DNA from: Mucilaginibacter sp. L196
GTDB taxonomy: Bacteria > Bacteroidota > Bacteroidia > Sphingobacteriales > Sphingobacteriaceae
Reading direction: 5' to 3'
Length of the DNA: 64,000 nucleotides
Assembly: GCF_009765905.1 (NCBI RefSeq)
Contig: NZ_LMUO01000015.1
Span: forward strand, 611,238 to 675,237
This document shows positions 26,973 to 37,005 of this stretch, in pieces. The stretch's first letter is position 1. The number at the start of each line of letters is the position of its first letter. Under the pieces are notes generated by a model, which worked only from the letters and a program-made list of their open reading frames with translations, did no database searches and was not told where the DNA came from. The translations under genes were made by a program, and so were the position numbers.

Positions 26973-29900
26973 ATGAGAAAGGTTTTTGTAATAGGTATTT
27001 TGCTGCTTTTGCGGTGGTCTCCATCATTTGGTCAACTTTCCTTCGACCACCTAACGGTTGCCAATGGACTTTCTCAAAGTACGGTTCTGTCAATTTGTAA
27101 GGATAGCAGGGGTTATATGTGGTTTGGTACCCGTGATCGGCTTAACCAATATGATGCCAGATCGTTCAAGATTTTTAATCATGATTACCGGAATCCAGGC
27201 AGTATCAGTTGCAGTGATTACGTTTTTTCAATTTTCGAGGATCGGGAACAAAATTTATGGATAGGAACGGTTAAGGGTCTTAATCGCTATCAGCGTGAAA
27301 AGGATAAATTTGAAGAACTGCTGCATGATCCCGCTAATGCCGCCAGTATTACTGACAATAATATTTATTATATATTTCAGGACAGCCAGGGGGCGTTGTG
27401 GATTGGAACAAATAATGGCCTTAATGTATTGTCATCATCCACCTCTCGACGGTTTACTCACATTTTCAGGTACAGTAATGGGCATCAAGGGCTCACAGAT
27501 AATCAAATTTATGCTATCTATGAAGATCACCTTCATAATATTTGGATTGGGGGCGCTGAGGGCCTAACCAAGATTGAACGGAAGAATGGCAAATTAAATT
27601 TCACCAGGTTCCATAGTACTAGTTACAAGCCCGACAGTTTACAAGGTAATGAGGTTAGAACCATTACGGAAGACAAACAGCTAAGACTTTGGATTGGAAC
27701 CGAAACAGGAGGGCTCAATCTCTATCATCCGGAAACATCGACCTTTAGTCATTTTAAGCATGATCCGTTTAACGGCAATAGCCTTAGCAATAATGATGTG
27801 CGTAAGATTATGCTTGATCGACAGGGACAGTTATGGATTGGAACGATTAACGGTCTAAATATTTTAGACCCGGAAACGTTAAAATTCACCCACTTTGTTC
27901 ATGATGCAGAAAGCCGAAACAGTTTAAGTGATAATTCCATAAAATCGATCTACCAGGACAATTACGGCAGTATTTGGGTAGGTACAACTTACGGTGGCGT
28001 AAATGTTATGCATGCGGACAATATCCCGTTTAAAGTATATCAACACAATGATTTTAAGAACAGTATCAGCGGGAATATTGTTAGCGCAATCATAGCCGGC
28101 CCCAAAAAGAGTCTATGGATAGGTACAGAAGGTTACGGCCTCAATTATTTTGATGAAATAACTGGTGTGTTTAAACAGTATAAGAATATTGCTTCGAACA
28201 AAAGTAGTTTAACCACTAATTTTGTAAAAACCGTTTACAATGACCGTGAAAATAATCTTTGGGTTGGTTTGCATCAGGGTGGACTGGAGTTATTTGATCC
28301 GGCATCAGAAAAGTTCAAACATTTTAGGCATAACAAAGGCGATATCAATTCTATTAGTAGCGATATCGTGAGTAGTCTGCTTGAAGACAGTTACGGTAGG
28401 TTTTGGGTTGGTACTTCGGAGGGGCTTGATATTTTTGATAAAAAATCGCAGCGATTCAGGAATTATTTAAAAGATGCTAATAAGCCTTTTATATTAACGC
28501 ATGCCAGTGTGCGATGCGTTTATGAGGACTCCAGGCATAACCTATGGGTAGGTACGACCACGGGGCTTAATCTGTTATCACCCGGTTCGGACAAATTTAA
28601 AAGGTTTGCGGCTAACGAGCGAAAACCTGACAGCTTGAAGGTCGGATATATTAATTGTATAAAGGAGGACTCCGATGGTAATCTTTGGATAGGATCCTTT
28701 CACGGGGGACTTAGCCGCTATATTGCAGCTACCGGTGCGTTTCAGACTTATGGTATAGAGCAGGGCCTGCCAAGTGATAATGTATTAAATATTCAACAAG
28801 GCGATCAGCACTCGCTCTGGATTAGTACAGATAATGGCTTGTCACGTTTTGATTTGGCTACTAAAAAGTTCAGAACTTTTACCGTGAAAGACGGCTTGCC
28901 CACTAATGAGTTTAACTACAATTCTTCATTCAAAGATGCCGGCAATAACCTGTATTTCGGAACTTATAATGGGCTTGTTACCTTCAATCCAAAACAAATA
29001 ACCCAAAACCATATACCACCCGTTATCCAATTTACAGATTTAAGATTATTCAATAAATCTGTTAAAATCGGACAGGAGAATGACCTTCTTAAGGAAGACA
29101 TTAGTTTAACAAAGGAAATTGTATTCAAATATAATCAAAACGTCTTCAGTGTCGATTTTACTGCATTAAGTTTCGACAAACCTGATCGCAATCGCTTTAT
29201 GTACAAACTGGAAGGATTTGAAAATAATTGGAACAGAGTAAACATTCCCTCTGCAACTTACACTAATCTTCCTGCCGGTGAATATGATCTGCTAGTTCGC
29301 GGCAGCAATAATGATGGAATATGGGGCAGTTCTAAAAGCCTGCACATTGTGATATTACCTCCCTGGTGGAAAACGTGGTGGGCTTATGGAATTTATACCA
29401 TTATCTTTTTTACTACGTTATATTTTGTTATTCGGTTCTTCAGGCGTCAGGCACGGCTGGAGCGGGATCTCTATTACGAACAACTCAATCATGAGCGGCA
29501 GCAGGAGATTTATCAGTTAAAACTTGATTTCTTTACAAAAATTTCCCATGAGATCAGGACACCACTGTCTCTTATTTTGGCTCCGATAGAAAAAATGCTG
29601 ATACAGGAAAGGAACAACCCGCAAATAGGCCATCAACTTAATTATGTAAAACGGAATACGGATCGGCTGATGCGGCTTGTTAACGAATTGCTGGATTTCA
29701 GGAAGATAGAAAGTGGTTTTATGAAACTCGATGTCGCTGAATATGATTTGGTCGCATTTTGCCAAAGTGTTTTTGATTCTTTTATTGAATTAGCGCTATC
29801 GAAAAATATTGTTTTCAGGTTTTCGCCGCCGCCAACCCCTGTATATCTTTACTTTGATGCCGGTCAGTTGGAAAAAGTTCTTTATAACCTGATTACAAAC

Positions 29901-31088
29901 GCTTTCAAATTTACTCCTGATAACGGTATAATTGAGCTTTCGATCTTTCCGAAATCGGATGTTGTCGAGATTTTAGTAACCGATAACGGTATTGGTATAA
30001 GCAAGGAAGTTCAAACAAGAATCTTTGAAAATTTCTATCAAAACAAGCAGTCTTCGTCATCACCGGGCTGGGGAATTGGTTTAGCACTTGCCAAAAATAT
30101 CGTCGATCTCCACAAGGGCTTGATTTCTGTGCAAAGCGAGGTTGCTTTAGAAAATAATCCGGGAAAGACAGAATTTATAATAACGTTGTTAAATGGAAGA
30201 AACCATTTTTCTGATGATCAATTATCACATCCCATTAAACCCAATGTAGATGCAATTGAAATTGGAGCGATTGAGGTAATTGCTTTTTCAACACAAACCG
30301 ATAGTGATCCAATTGCTGAAAAACAGGTTATACTACTGGTTGAAGATAATTCGGATTTACGAGGTTTCGTCAAAGCGGCATTGTGCAGTACATACCAAAT
30401 TTTCGAAAGTGAAAACGGACTTGATGGATGGCAGCTTGCGCAAAAGATAATTCCTGATATAATCATTAGCGACGTAGCTATGCCGGTGATGGATGGGTTT
30501 GAGCTTTGTTCGAGGATTAAAATAGATGAGCGCACCAACCATATTCCGGTAGTGCTTTTAACAGCGAGGGCAGATCAGCCTAACCATTTAAATGGACTAA
30601 CAAATGGTGCAGATGTTTATATTACCAAACCTTTCAGTATGGAGGTATTGGAGCTAAATATCCGTAATCTACTTGCCTCACGGCAGGCCATGCAACAAAA
30701 GTTCTCTCGGCAGATTACTCTCATGCCAAAAAACAGGGAAATCGATTCGCCCGACGAACAGTTTTTAAATAAGACAATGCAGATTATCGAGTGTAATTTG
30801 GAGAACCCGGATTTTGACGTGGTGATGTTAGTAGACAAAATTGGCATGAGTCAAACTGTTCTCTACCGTAAGGTAAAGGCACTGACCGATATGACTATCA
30901 CCGATTTTATAAAATCTATAAGGCTAAAGCAGGCAGCCTCAATGCTTACACAAAACAAACTGACAGTAGCGGAAGTTGCTTATTCGGTTGGATTTAATGA
31001 CCGCAAATATTTTAGTAAAGAATTTAAAAAACAATTTGGTCAGACTCCCTCTGGTTATGTGACTAATGCACTTCTTGCCAGGTCATAA
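26973..31088 (+). CDS. Hybrid two-component system sensor-regulator (HTCS)
   Basis: 1371 residues. In order: signal peptide (1-20); two-component-regulator beta-propeller repeats (about 25-680, many LWIGT.NGLN.. units) that form the periplasmic sensor; a Y_Y_Y domain (about 700-795); one TM helix (about 801-822, WWAYGIYTIIFFTTLYFVI); HisKA with H859 (ISHEIRTPLS); HATPase (NAFKFTPDNG, GIGLALAKNIVDLHKG); a receiver with D1167 (ISDVAMPVMDG); and an AraC-type HTH (about 1265-1371). HTCS proteins bind a breakdown oligosaccharide in the periplasm and switch on the PUL. A 16-bp motif repeated upstream of GH3 and susC is its likely target. Confidence 0.95.
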   Translation: MRKVFVIGILLLLRWSPSFGQLSFDHLTVANGLSQSTVLSICKDSRGYMWFGTRDRLNQYDARSFKIFNHDYRNPGSISCSDYVFSIFEDREQNLWIGTVKGLNRYQREKDKFEELLHDPANAASITDNNIYYIFQDSQGALWIGTNNGLNVLSSSTSRRFTHIFRYSNGHQGLTDNQIYAIYEDHLHNIWIGGAEGLTKIERKNGKLNFTRFHSTSYKPDSLQGNEVRTITEDKQLRLWIGTETGGLNLYHPETSTFSHFKHDPFNGNSLSNNDVRKIMLDRQGQLWIGTINGLNILDPETLKFTHFVHDAESRNSLSDNSIKSIYQDNYGSIWVGTTYGGVNVMHADNIPFKVYQHNDFKNSISGNIVSAIIAGPKKSLWIGTEGYGLNYFDEITGVFKQYKNIASNKSSLTTNFVKTVYNDRENNLWVGLHQGGLELFDPASEKFKHFRHNKGDINSISSDIVSSLLEDSYGRFWVGTSEGLDIFDKKSQRFRNYLKDANKPFILTHASVRCVYEDSRHNLWVGTTTGLNLLSPGSDKFKRFAANERKPDSLKVGYINCIKEDSDGNLWIGSFHGGLSRYIAATGAFQTYGIEQGLPSDNVLNIQQGDQHSLWISTDNGLSRFDLATKKFRTFTVKDGLPTNEFNYNSSFKDAGNNLYFGTYNGLVTFNPKQITQNHIPPVIQFTDLRLFNKSVKIGQENDLLKEDISLTKEIVFKYNQNVFSVDFTALSFDKPDRNRFMYKLEGFENNWNRVNIPSATYTNLPAGEYDLLVRGSNNDGIWGSSKSLHIVILPPWWKTWWAYGIYTIIFFTTLYFVIRFFRRQARLERDLYYEQLNHERQQEIYQLKLDFFTKISHEIRTPLSLILAPIEKMLIQERNNPQIGHQLNYVKRNTDRLMRLVNELLDFRKIESGFMKLDVAEYDLVAFCQSVFDSFIELALSKNIVFRFSPPPTPVYLYFDAGQLEKVLYNLITNAFKFTPDNGIIELSIFPKSDVVEILVTDNGIGISKEVQTRIFENFYQNKQSSSSPGWGIGLALAKNIVDLHKGLISVQSEVALENNPGKTEFIITLLNGRNHFSDDQLSHPIKPNVDAIEIGAIEVIAFSTQTDSDPIAEKQVILLVEDNSDLRGFVKAALCSTYQIFESENGLDGWQLAQKIIPDIIISDVAMPVMDGFELCSRIKIDERTNHIPVVLLTARADQPNHLNGLTNGADVYITKPFSMEVLELNIRNLLASRQAMQQKFSRQITLMPKNREIDSPDEQFLNKTMQIIECNLENPDFDVVMLVDKIGMSQTVLYRKVKALTDMTITDFIKSIRLKQAASMLTQNKLTVAEVAYSVGFNDRKYFSKEFKKQFGQTPSGYVTNALLARS

Positions 31089-31127
31089 GTTTAAATTTCA
31101 CGGTTTCTTTATTTTAAATTAATAAAG

Positions 31128-31143
31128 GCGAATTATTACCCCT
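31128..31143 (+). promoter_or_regulatory. Candidate HTCS operator upstream of GH3
   Basis: GCGAATTATTACCCCT lies about 137 bp before the GH3 ATG and 40 bp after the HTCS stop. The identical 16-mer occurs 112 bp before the susC start codon (33700-33715). Such a repeat in front of two PUL genes is expected of a shared activator site. Confidence 0.55.
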
Positions 31144-31180
31144 ATTTCAACGAAAAAATACTCCGTAAAAAATATGTTTA

Positions 31181-31222
31181 GATAGCAACTTCGCTATTGT
31201 AGTTGTTGCCGGGTTTTTTTTG
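31181..31222 (+). terminator. Weak terminator after the HTCS gene
   Basis: GCAACT...AGTTG(TT)GC forms a short stem followed by CCGGG and a run of eight T (31213-31220). It lies 95-130 bp past the HTCS stop and before the GH3 start. The stem is imperfect. Confidence 0.4.
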
Positions 31223-31279
31223 AGCCGTTGTTTGCTACATATAAACTATTATTCATTTCCATTAACAAAACTTTTCTGC

Positions 31280-33673
31280 ATGGCCCGTATACCATTACGC
31301 GTACTAATTCCTGTTTTTCTATTAACCTGTTTATCGTTCAAGACAGAACATTCCATTTATCAAAATGGTTGGATCGATTTGAATAAGAATGGTAGGAAAG
31401 ATATCTATGAAGATCCGGCTCAACCCCTAGATGCCCGGATCAATGATCTTATTTCACAAATGACACTCGAGGAGAAAACCTGTCAGCTTGCTACGCTTTA
31501 TGGTTATGACAGAATTCTTAGAGACTCATTGCCCATGCCTTCATGGAAAAAAGCTATATGGAAGGACGGTATTGCTAATATTGATGAGCACCTGAACGGG
31601 TTTATTAACTGGAATAAAATATCAGCTTGCCCATTGGCTACAGACATCAAAAAACACGTGTTAGCGATGAATGCCACTCAACGGTTTTTTATTGAAGAAA
31701 CACGTTTGGGCATCCCTGCTGATTTTACCGACGAGGGGATACGCGGTGTAGAAGCTTATCAAGCTACAGACTTTCCAACTCAACTGAATATGGGAATGAC
31801 CTGGGATAAAGACCTGGTGCACGAGGAAGGGCTGATCACCGGTATGGAAGCGAGGGCTCTTGGATATACGAACGTTTATGCGCCTATTCTCGATGTCGCG
31901 CGGGATCAGCGCTGGGGTCGCTTGGAAGAGGTCTATGGAGAAGACCCTTACTTAGTGGCACGTTTAGGAGTGGCAATGGCAACCGGCATGCAGCACGATA
32001 ACCAAATAGCTGCCACTGCCAAGCATTTTGCAGTATACAGTGCAAATAAAGGTGCACGCGAGGGGCTGGCCCGTACTGATCCGCAAGTGCCACCACGAGA
32101 GGTTGAGAATATAATGTTGTATCCATTTAAAAAAGTAATCAAAGAGGCTGGGCTAATGGGCGTCATGAGTTCCTATAACGACTATGACGGCATACCCATT
32201 ACGGGGAGTAGTTATTGGTTAATTCAGCGGCTGCGTGTAGATTTTGGTTTCAAAGGTTATGTGGTGAGCGATAGCGATGCCCTGGAATATTTATATCGCA
32301 AACATCACGTGGCGGCAAATTTAAAAGAAGCTGTTTATCAGGCATTTATGGCCGGGTTGAATGTGCGTACTACTTTTAGAGAGCCAGATAGTATTATCAT
32401 TTATGCCCGTCAGTTAGTTAGGGAAGGTCGAATACCAATGGATACTTTAAATAGCCGGGTCCGCGATGTTTTACGGGTAAAGTTCAAGCTGGGTTTGTTT
32501 GACCATCCTTACGTTAAGGATCCCGACGCCAGCGTCAAGTTGGTGAACAATGCAGACCATCAGGCAGTATCGTTACGCGCTTCGCGCGAAAGTATCGTGT
32601 TGTTAAAAAATAACAATCATATTCTGCCAATCTCTAAAAACCAGAAGATAGCAGTGATTGGTCCGAATGCAACTAACGACAGTTATGCACATAATCATTA
32701 TGGTCCACTGGCGACACAGAGTGTCAATATTTTGCAAGGCATTCAACAAAAGGTTGGTGTTAGTAATGTCAGTTATGCCATTGGATGCCAGCTAGTCGAC
32801 AGAAATTGGCCGGAAAGCGAAATATTGCCACAAGAACCGACACCGGCAGAACAGGCTACTATTGACAGTGCAGTGAGTGTTGCCAAAGCAGCCGATATAG
32901 TTGTTGTTGCGCTGGGCGGAAATTCACAGACCGCAGGGGAGAATAAAAGCCGGACCAGCCTTGATCTGCCTGGCTTCCAGCTTCAGCTTATTAAAGCCAT
33001 CAAGGCTGCAGGGAAACCAGTAGTAGTAGTTCTCATCGGATCTCAACCCATGACCATTAATTGGATCGATAAATATGTTGACGGCATAGTTTACGCAGGA
33101 TATCCGGGCGCAGAAGGTGGAACTGCAGTAGCGGATGTATTATTTGGCGATTATAATCCAGGCGGCAAATTGACGCTTACCTTCCCAAAATCGGTTGGAC
33201 AATTGCCATTTAATTTTCCCGCCAAACCTGGTTCCGAAACAGATGAGGGCGAACTGGCTAAAATAAAGGGTTTATTATATCCCTTTGGTTTTGGCCTCAG
33301 CTATACAACCTTTAAATATACTGATCTGGTAATTTCGCCAAATACGCAAGATATTAACGGCAACATCCAGATAACTTTTAAAGTAACTAACACAGGTACG
33401 CTGGATGGGGATGAGGTTTCTCAGCTTTATATCAGGGATGTGCTCAGTTCGGTGACCACGTATGAAAAGGTGTTGCGTGGCTTTGACCGGATACGGCTAC
33501 ATCCGGGCGAAACCAAAACGGTGTCGTTTACCATCGTACCGGATGATCTCAAACTCTATAACCGCCAGATGCAATATGTTTTGGAGCCCGGCGACTTCAA
33601 GGTAATGATAGGTGCTTCATCACAAGACATTCGTTTAGAGGGGAAATTTACAATAAATCAAGATCAAAAATGA
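31280..33673 (+). CDS. Glycoside hydrolase family 3 (beta-glucosidase/xylosidase-like)
   Basis: 797 residues from ATG 31280 (MARIPLRVLIPVFLLTCLSF, a signal peptide). The in-frame ATG at 31220 would put 20 residues before the signal and is less likely. The (beta/alpha)8 domain has DFTDEGIRGVEAYQ, YAPILDVARDQRWGRLEEVYGE, KHFAVYSANKGAREG and the nucleophile D331 in GYVVSDSDALEYL. The alpha/beta sandwich domain has VVVALGGNSQTAGE, and a fibronectin-III-like domain closes the chain. It removes terminal beta-linked sugars, probably in the periplasm. It is 129 bp upstream of susC. Confidence 0.92.
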   Translation: MARIPLRVLIPVFLLTCLSFKTEHSIYQNGWIDLNKNGRKDIYEDPAQPLDARINDLISQMTLEEKTCQLATLYGYDRILRDSLPMPSWKKAIWKDGIANIDEHLNGFINWNKISACPLATDIKKHVLAMNATQRFFIEETRLGIPADFTDEGIRGVEAYQATDFPTQLNMGMTWDKDLVHEEGLITGMEARALGYTNVYAPILDVARDQRWGRLEEVYGEDPYLVARLGVAMATGMQHDNQIAATAKHFAVYSANKGAREGLARTDPQVPPREVENIMLYPFKKVIKEAGLMGVMSSYNDYDGIPITGSSYWLIQRLRVDFGFKGYVVSDSDALEYLYRKHHVAANLKEAVYQAFMAGLNVRTTFREPDSIIIYARQLVREGRIPMDTLNSRVRDVLRVKFKLGLFDHPYVKDPDASVKLVNNADHQAVSLRASRESIVLLKNNNHILPISKNQKIAVIGPNATNDSYAHNHYGPLATQSVNILQGIQQKVGVSNVSYAIGCQLVDRNWPESEILPQEPTPAEQATIDSAVSVAKAADIVVVALGGNSQTAGENKSRTSLDLPGFQLQLIKAIKAAGKPVVVVLIGSQPMTINWIDKYVDGIVYAGYPGAEGGTAVADVLFGDYNPGGKLTLTFPKSVGQLPFNFPAKPGSETDEGELAKIKGLLYPFGFGLSYTTFKYTDLVISPNTQDINGNIQITFKVTNTGTLDGDEVSQLYIRDVLSSVTTYEKVLRGFDRIRLHPGETKTVSFTIVPDDLKLYNRQMQYVLEPGDFKVMIGASSQDIRLEGKFTINQDQK

Positions 33674-33680
33674 GAGCACT

Positions 33681-33715
33681 AATTAATACCCCGATAAAAG
33701 CGAATTATTACCCCT
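33681..33715 (+). promoter_or_regulatory. Candidate HTCS operator upstream of susC, two direct repeats
   Basis: AATTAATACCCC (33681-33692) and AATTATTACCCC (33703-33714) are direct repeats 22 bp apart, about two helical turns. AraC-type domains commonly bind this arrangement as a dimer. The second repeat lies inside the 16-mer shared with the GH3 promoter. Confidence 0.6.
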
Positions 33716-33802
33716 TTTTAAAGGAGTAAAGCAGGAAATTAGATACAACTAACCAAATAATAATTATGACGCTAAAACTTTTAACTAAACAATTAAGCAA
33801 CT

Positions 33803-36800
33803 ATGAAAAAAATTCTACAATTTAAAATCAGGGTCTCATGGGCCCGGCGGCTCAAGGTCATTTTAAGCCTTGCACTGCTGATGGGAGCCTTCATCGATGC
33901 AGGAGCCCAAACTATTAAAGTCACCGGCTTGGTCAAAGACAACATGGGGCAAACCCTGCCTGGCGTCAACATTCGTGTTAAAGATAGCAAGTCGGGTACG
34001 GTAACCGATGCAACCGGAAAATATTCGGTAAGCGCCAGCAAAGATGCTACACTTGTATTTAGTTATATCGGGTATGTAACTCAGGAACAAAAAGTTAGCG
34101 GTCAGTCAACTGTTAACGTCACTCTGGACAGTCAGCAATCAGGATTAGATGAGGTTGTCGTTGTCGGATACGGAACTTCCAAAAAGAAGGACCTTACCGG
34201 CTCGGTCGGCGAAGTTTCGATGAAAGACTTACAAAAAGCACCCGTGCTTTCGATCACTGACGCGCTCGCCGGACGTGTTGCTGGTGTACAGGTTAACTCC
34301 ACAGACGGACAACCCGGTGCAGCGGTAAATATCGTTATCCGTGGCGCGAATTCTATTACCCAGGACAACTCTCCGTTATATGTAATAGACGGGTTTCCGG
34401 TAGAAGGATTTAATTTAAATACTTTTAATCCCCAGGATATCCAATCTATTGAAATCCTTAAAGATGCATCGTCAACAGCGATTTACGGTGCCAGGGGCGC
34501 CAATGGCGTAGTTATTATTACAACCAAAAAGGGACTTGTTGGACCGCCTCAAATAGATTTTTCCACAACACAGGCGATAAGTAACAACATCAAGACGATG
34601 AAACTGATGGACGCTTATAATTTTTTGGAATATAACCTGGAGCGTGATGGAACAGCCGGTTCTGCGGCTAACCCAACCCCAACTTATTTATACCTGACTG
34701 AGCCTAATAAAACGCTCGCAGATTACCAAAACTATCCCGCTACAAACTGGCAGGCTCCGTTTTTCAAGCAGGGCTCACTGCGTAATTATTCATTGGCCAT
34801 ACGTGGCGGAACTGCTCAAACGCTTTATTCAGTTTCAGGCTCTATCGATAACGAGGATGGAACGATTATAGCAACCGGTTACGATCGTTATCAAGGACGT
34901 GTCACCCTTGATCAAACCATTAATGATCAATTGAAAGTAGGCATCAATGCGAATTATGCGCATATGTTACAATATGGTAACGGAACATCATCGTCGACCA
35001 ATAGTGCTACGACCAACGTTTTATATAGCGTTTGGGGTTATAGCCCGTTAGCTACCTTTAGTGATGACGAAGCCATAGACCCAAGTACCAATACCTCTAA
35101 TGATTATAAATTCAACCCGGTTGAAAACCAGTCAAATTTATTGAGAGACAACTATACCAATAATTTGAATGTCAATGTTTATTTAAACTATAATATTACG
35201 CCCGACCTGGTATTAAGAGTAACCGGTGTGCTCAATAACAACGTAGTAGAAAATGATGTCTTTAACAATTCCAGTACTTACTACGGCAGTCCGTTAACCA
35301 ATCCTGGTATTACGAATGGCGTAAACGGTTCGACGGTTACTAGCAAAGTGAATGACTGGGCTAATGAGAATACATTAACCTACACCAAAACCTTTAACCA
35401 AGTGCACAACTTTGGTGCGTTGGTGGGTTTTACTGAACAGGGCGAAACCTCAAATATTCGGGGTTTTGGCGCCAATTTTTTGCCGGACGAGTCATTGGGT
35501 ATTAACGGGTTGGATGAAGGTACCCTAAGCCCCTCGGCGACTCGTGCCAGCGGTTCATTATGGAATGCGGCCTCGTTTTTAGGCAGGGTCAATTATAATT
35601 ATAAATCTATCTATTATCTGACGGGAACATTCCGCGCGGATGGCTCTTCCAAATTTGCGCCTCAGAATCATTGGAGCTATTTCCCATCCGGCGCATTTGC
35701 CTGGCGATTTACCGAAGAGGATTTCTGGAAAAATAAGAACATCCTAAGTGACGGTAAATTGAGGTTGAGTTATGGTTTAACCGGTAATAATCGCGTGGGG
35801 GATTTTTCTTATCTTTCTACCTCTTCCGTTCAACCTGGTCAAAGTTATGTTTTTAACAATACATACGTGCCCAGTATCATTCCTTTAACGCTAGGTAATC
35901 CCGATTTGAAATGGGAAACCACAGCACAATATGATGCCGGTCTTGATCTGTCCTTCCTGAATAGCCGGATCAACTTAACCACCGATGTCTACCGCAAAAC
36001 AACATCCAACTTATTATTGAACGCCACCCTGCCGGCCTCGAGCGGCTATGCGAGTGCATACGAAAACATTGGTAGCGTCCGGAATCAGGGTTTGGAAATC
36101 GCTATCAATACAGTGAACATTGATCGCAAGAATTTTAAGTGGTCGAGCGGCTTCAATATTTCATTTAATCAAAGCAACGTGCTGGCGCTGGCAAATAACC
36201 AGGAATCGCTGACAACAGCCATTGCCTGGGATAATAACTGGTCCAGCATACCGGCTTATATTGCTAAAGTAGGGCAGCCGTTGGGGCTGATGTATGGTTA
36301 TGTTTATAATGGTATTTACCAGTACAGTGATTTTAACAAAACAGCAACCGGCGGATATATTTTAAAAGATAATGTTCCTACCAATGGCAATACCCGTTCA
36401 TCTATTCAGCCAGGCGATATCAAGTATAAGGATCTTAACGGGGACGGTGTGGTTAACGCTTCGGATTATACGGTTATCGGTCATTCACTACCCATTGCTA
36501 CCGGCGGGTTCACTAACAATTTTACCTACAAAAACTTCGACCTGAATGTGTTTTTTCAATATTCCTATGGCAACGATATCCAAAACGCGAGCAATATGGT
36601 ATTTGATGGCAATGCACTGAATAAATCTTTTCTGGAACAGTTTGACACTTATAGCAATCATTGGACGCCAACTAATACCAGCTCGCCCAACTACCGGGTG
36701 AACGGTTACTACGGCGGCGGGTATTCATCCCGTACCATTGAAGACGGCTCTTACCTGCGTTTAAAAACGGTTTCATTGGGCTATAACGTTCCCAAAGAGT

Positions 36801-36988
36801 GGTTAGATAGGCTTAAGGTAAAGTCAGCAAGAATATTTGTATCAGGGCAGAATCTCTGGACCTGGACAAAGTACACGGGATTGGATCCTGAAGTAAGCAC
36901 TTACAATTCTGTACTTACCGGCGGATTCGATTATAGTGCTTATCCGCGGCCAAGAACAATTGCATTAGGTGCTAATATCAGTTTATAA
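33803..36988 (+). CDS. SusC/RagA-type TonB-dependent outer-membrane receptor
   Basis: 1061 residues. A signal region (about 1-36, LSLALLMGAFIDAGAQ) is followed by a carboxypeptidase-like beta domain (TGLVKDNMGQTLPGVNIRVK, SYIGYVTQEQKV) and the TonB-box area LDEVVVVGYGTSKKKDLTGS. A plug with ALAGRVAGVQV, IRGANSI, PLYVIDGFP and DASSTAIYGARGANGV precedes the 22-strand barrel. The C-terminus is RTIALGANISL, ending in a hydrophobic residue. It imports oligosaccharides using TonB energy with the SusD lipoprotein 17 bp downstream. Confidence 0.97.
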   Translation: MKKILQFKIRVSWARRLKVILSLALLMGAFIDAGAQTIKVTGLVKDNMGQTLPGVNIRVKDSKSGTVTDATGKYSVSASKDATLVFSYIGYVTQEQKVSGQSTVNVTLDSQQSGLDEVVVVGYGTSKKKDLTGSVGEVSMKDLQKAPVLSITDALAGRVAGVQVNSTDGQPGAAVNIVIRGANSITQDNSPLYVIDGFPVEGFNLNTFNPQDIQSIEILKDASSTAIYGARGANGVVIITTKKGLVGPPQIDFSTTQAISNNIKTMKLMDAYNFLEYNLERDGTAGSAANPTPTYLYLTEPNKTLADYQNYPATNWQAPFFKQGSLRNYSLAIRGGTAQTLYSVSGSIDNEDGTIIATGYDRYQGRVTLDQTINDQLKVGINANYAHMLQYGNGTSSSTNSATTNVLYSVWGYSPLATFSDDEAIDPSTNTSNDYKFNPVENQSNLLRDNYTNNLNVNVYLNYNITPDLVLRVTGVLNNNVVENDVFNNSSTYYGSPLTNPGITNGVNGSTVTSKVNDWANENTLTYTKTFNQVHNFGALVGFTEQGETSNIRGFGANFLPDESLGINGLDEGTLSPSATRASGSLWNAASFLGRVNYNYKSIYYLTGTFRADGSSKFAPQNHWSYFPSGAFAWRFTEEDFWKNKNILSDGKLRLSYGLTGNNRVGDFSYLSTSSVQPGQSYVFNNTYVPSIIPLTLGNPDLKWETTAQYDAGLDLSFLNSRINLTTDVYRKTTSNLLLNATLPASSGYASAYENIGSVRNQGLEIAINTVNIDRKNFKWSSGFNISFNQSNVLALANNQESLTTAIAWDNNWSSIPAYIAKVGQPLGLMYGYVYNGIYQYSDFNKTATGGYILKDNVPTNGNTRSSIQPGDIKYKDLNGDGVVNASDYTVIGHSLPIATGGFTNNFTYKNFDLNVFFQYSYGNDIQNASNMVFDGNALNKSFLEQFDTYSNHWTPTNTSSPNYRVNGYYGGGYSSRTIEDGSYLRLKTVSLGYNVPKEWLDRLKVKSARIFVSGQNLWTWTKYTGLDPEVSTYNSVLTGGFDYSAYPRPRTIALGANISL

Positions 36989-37005
36989 ATTAAAAGAACG
37001 ACATT

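Noticed and set aside
27050..29000. Repeated LWIGT-coding DNA as a DNA repeat array or CRISPR
   Set aside because: These are protein-level beta-propeller repeats of the HTCS sensor; no direct DNA repeat with regular spacers was seen.
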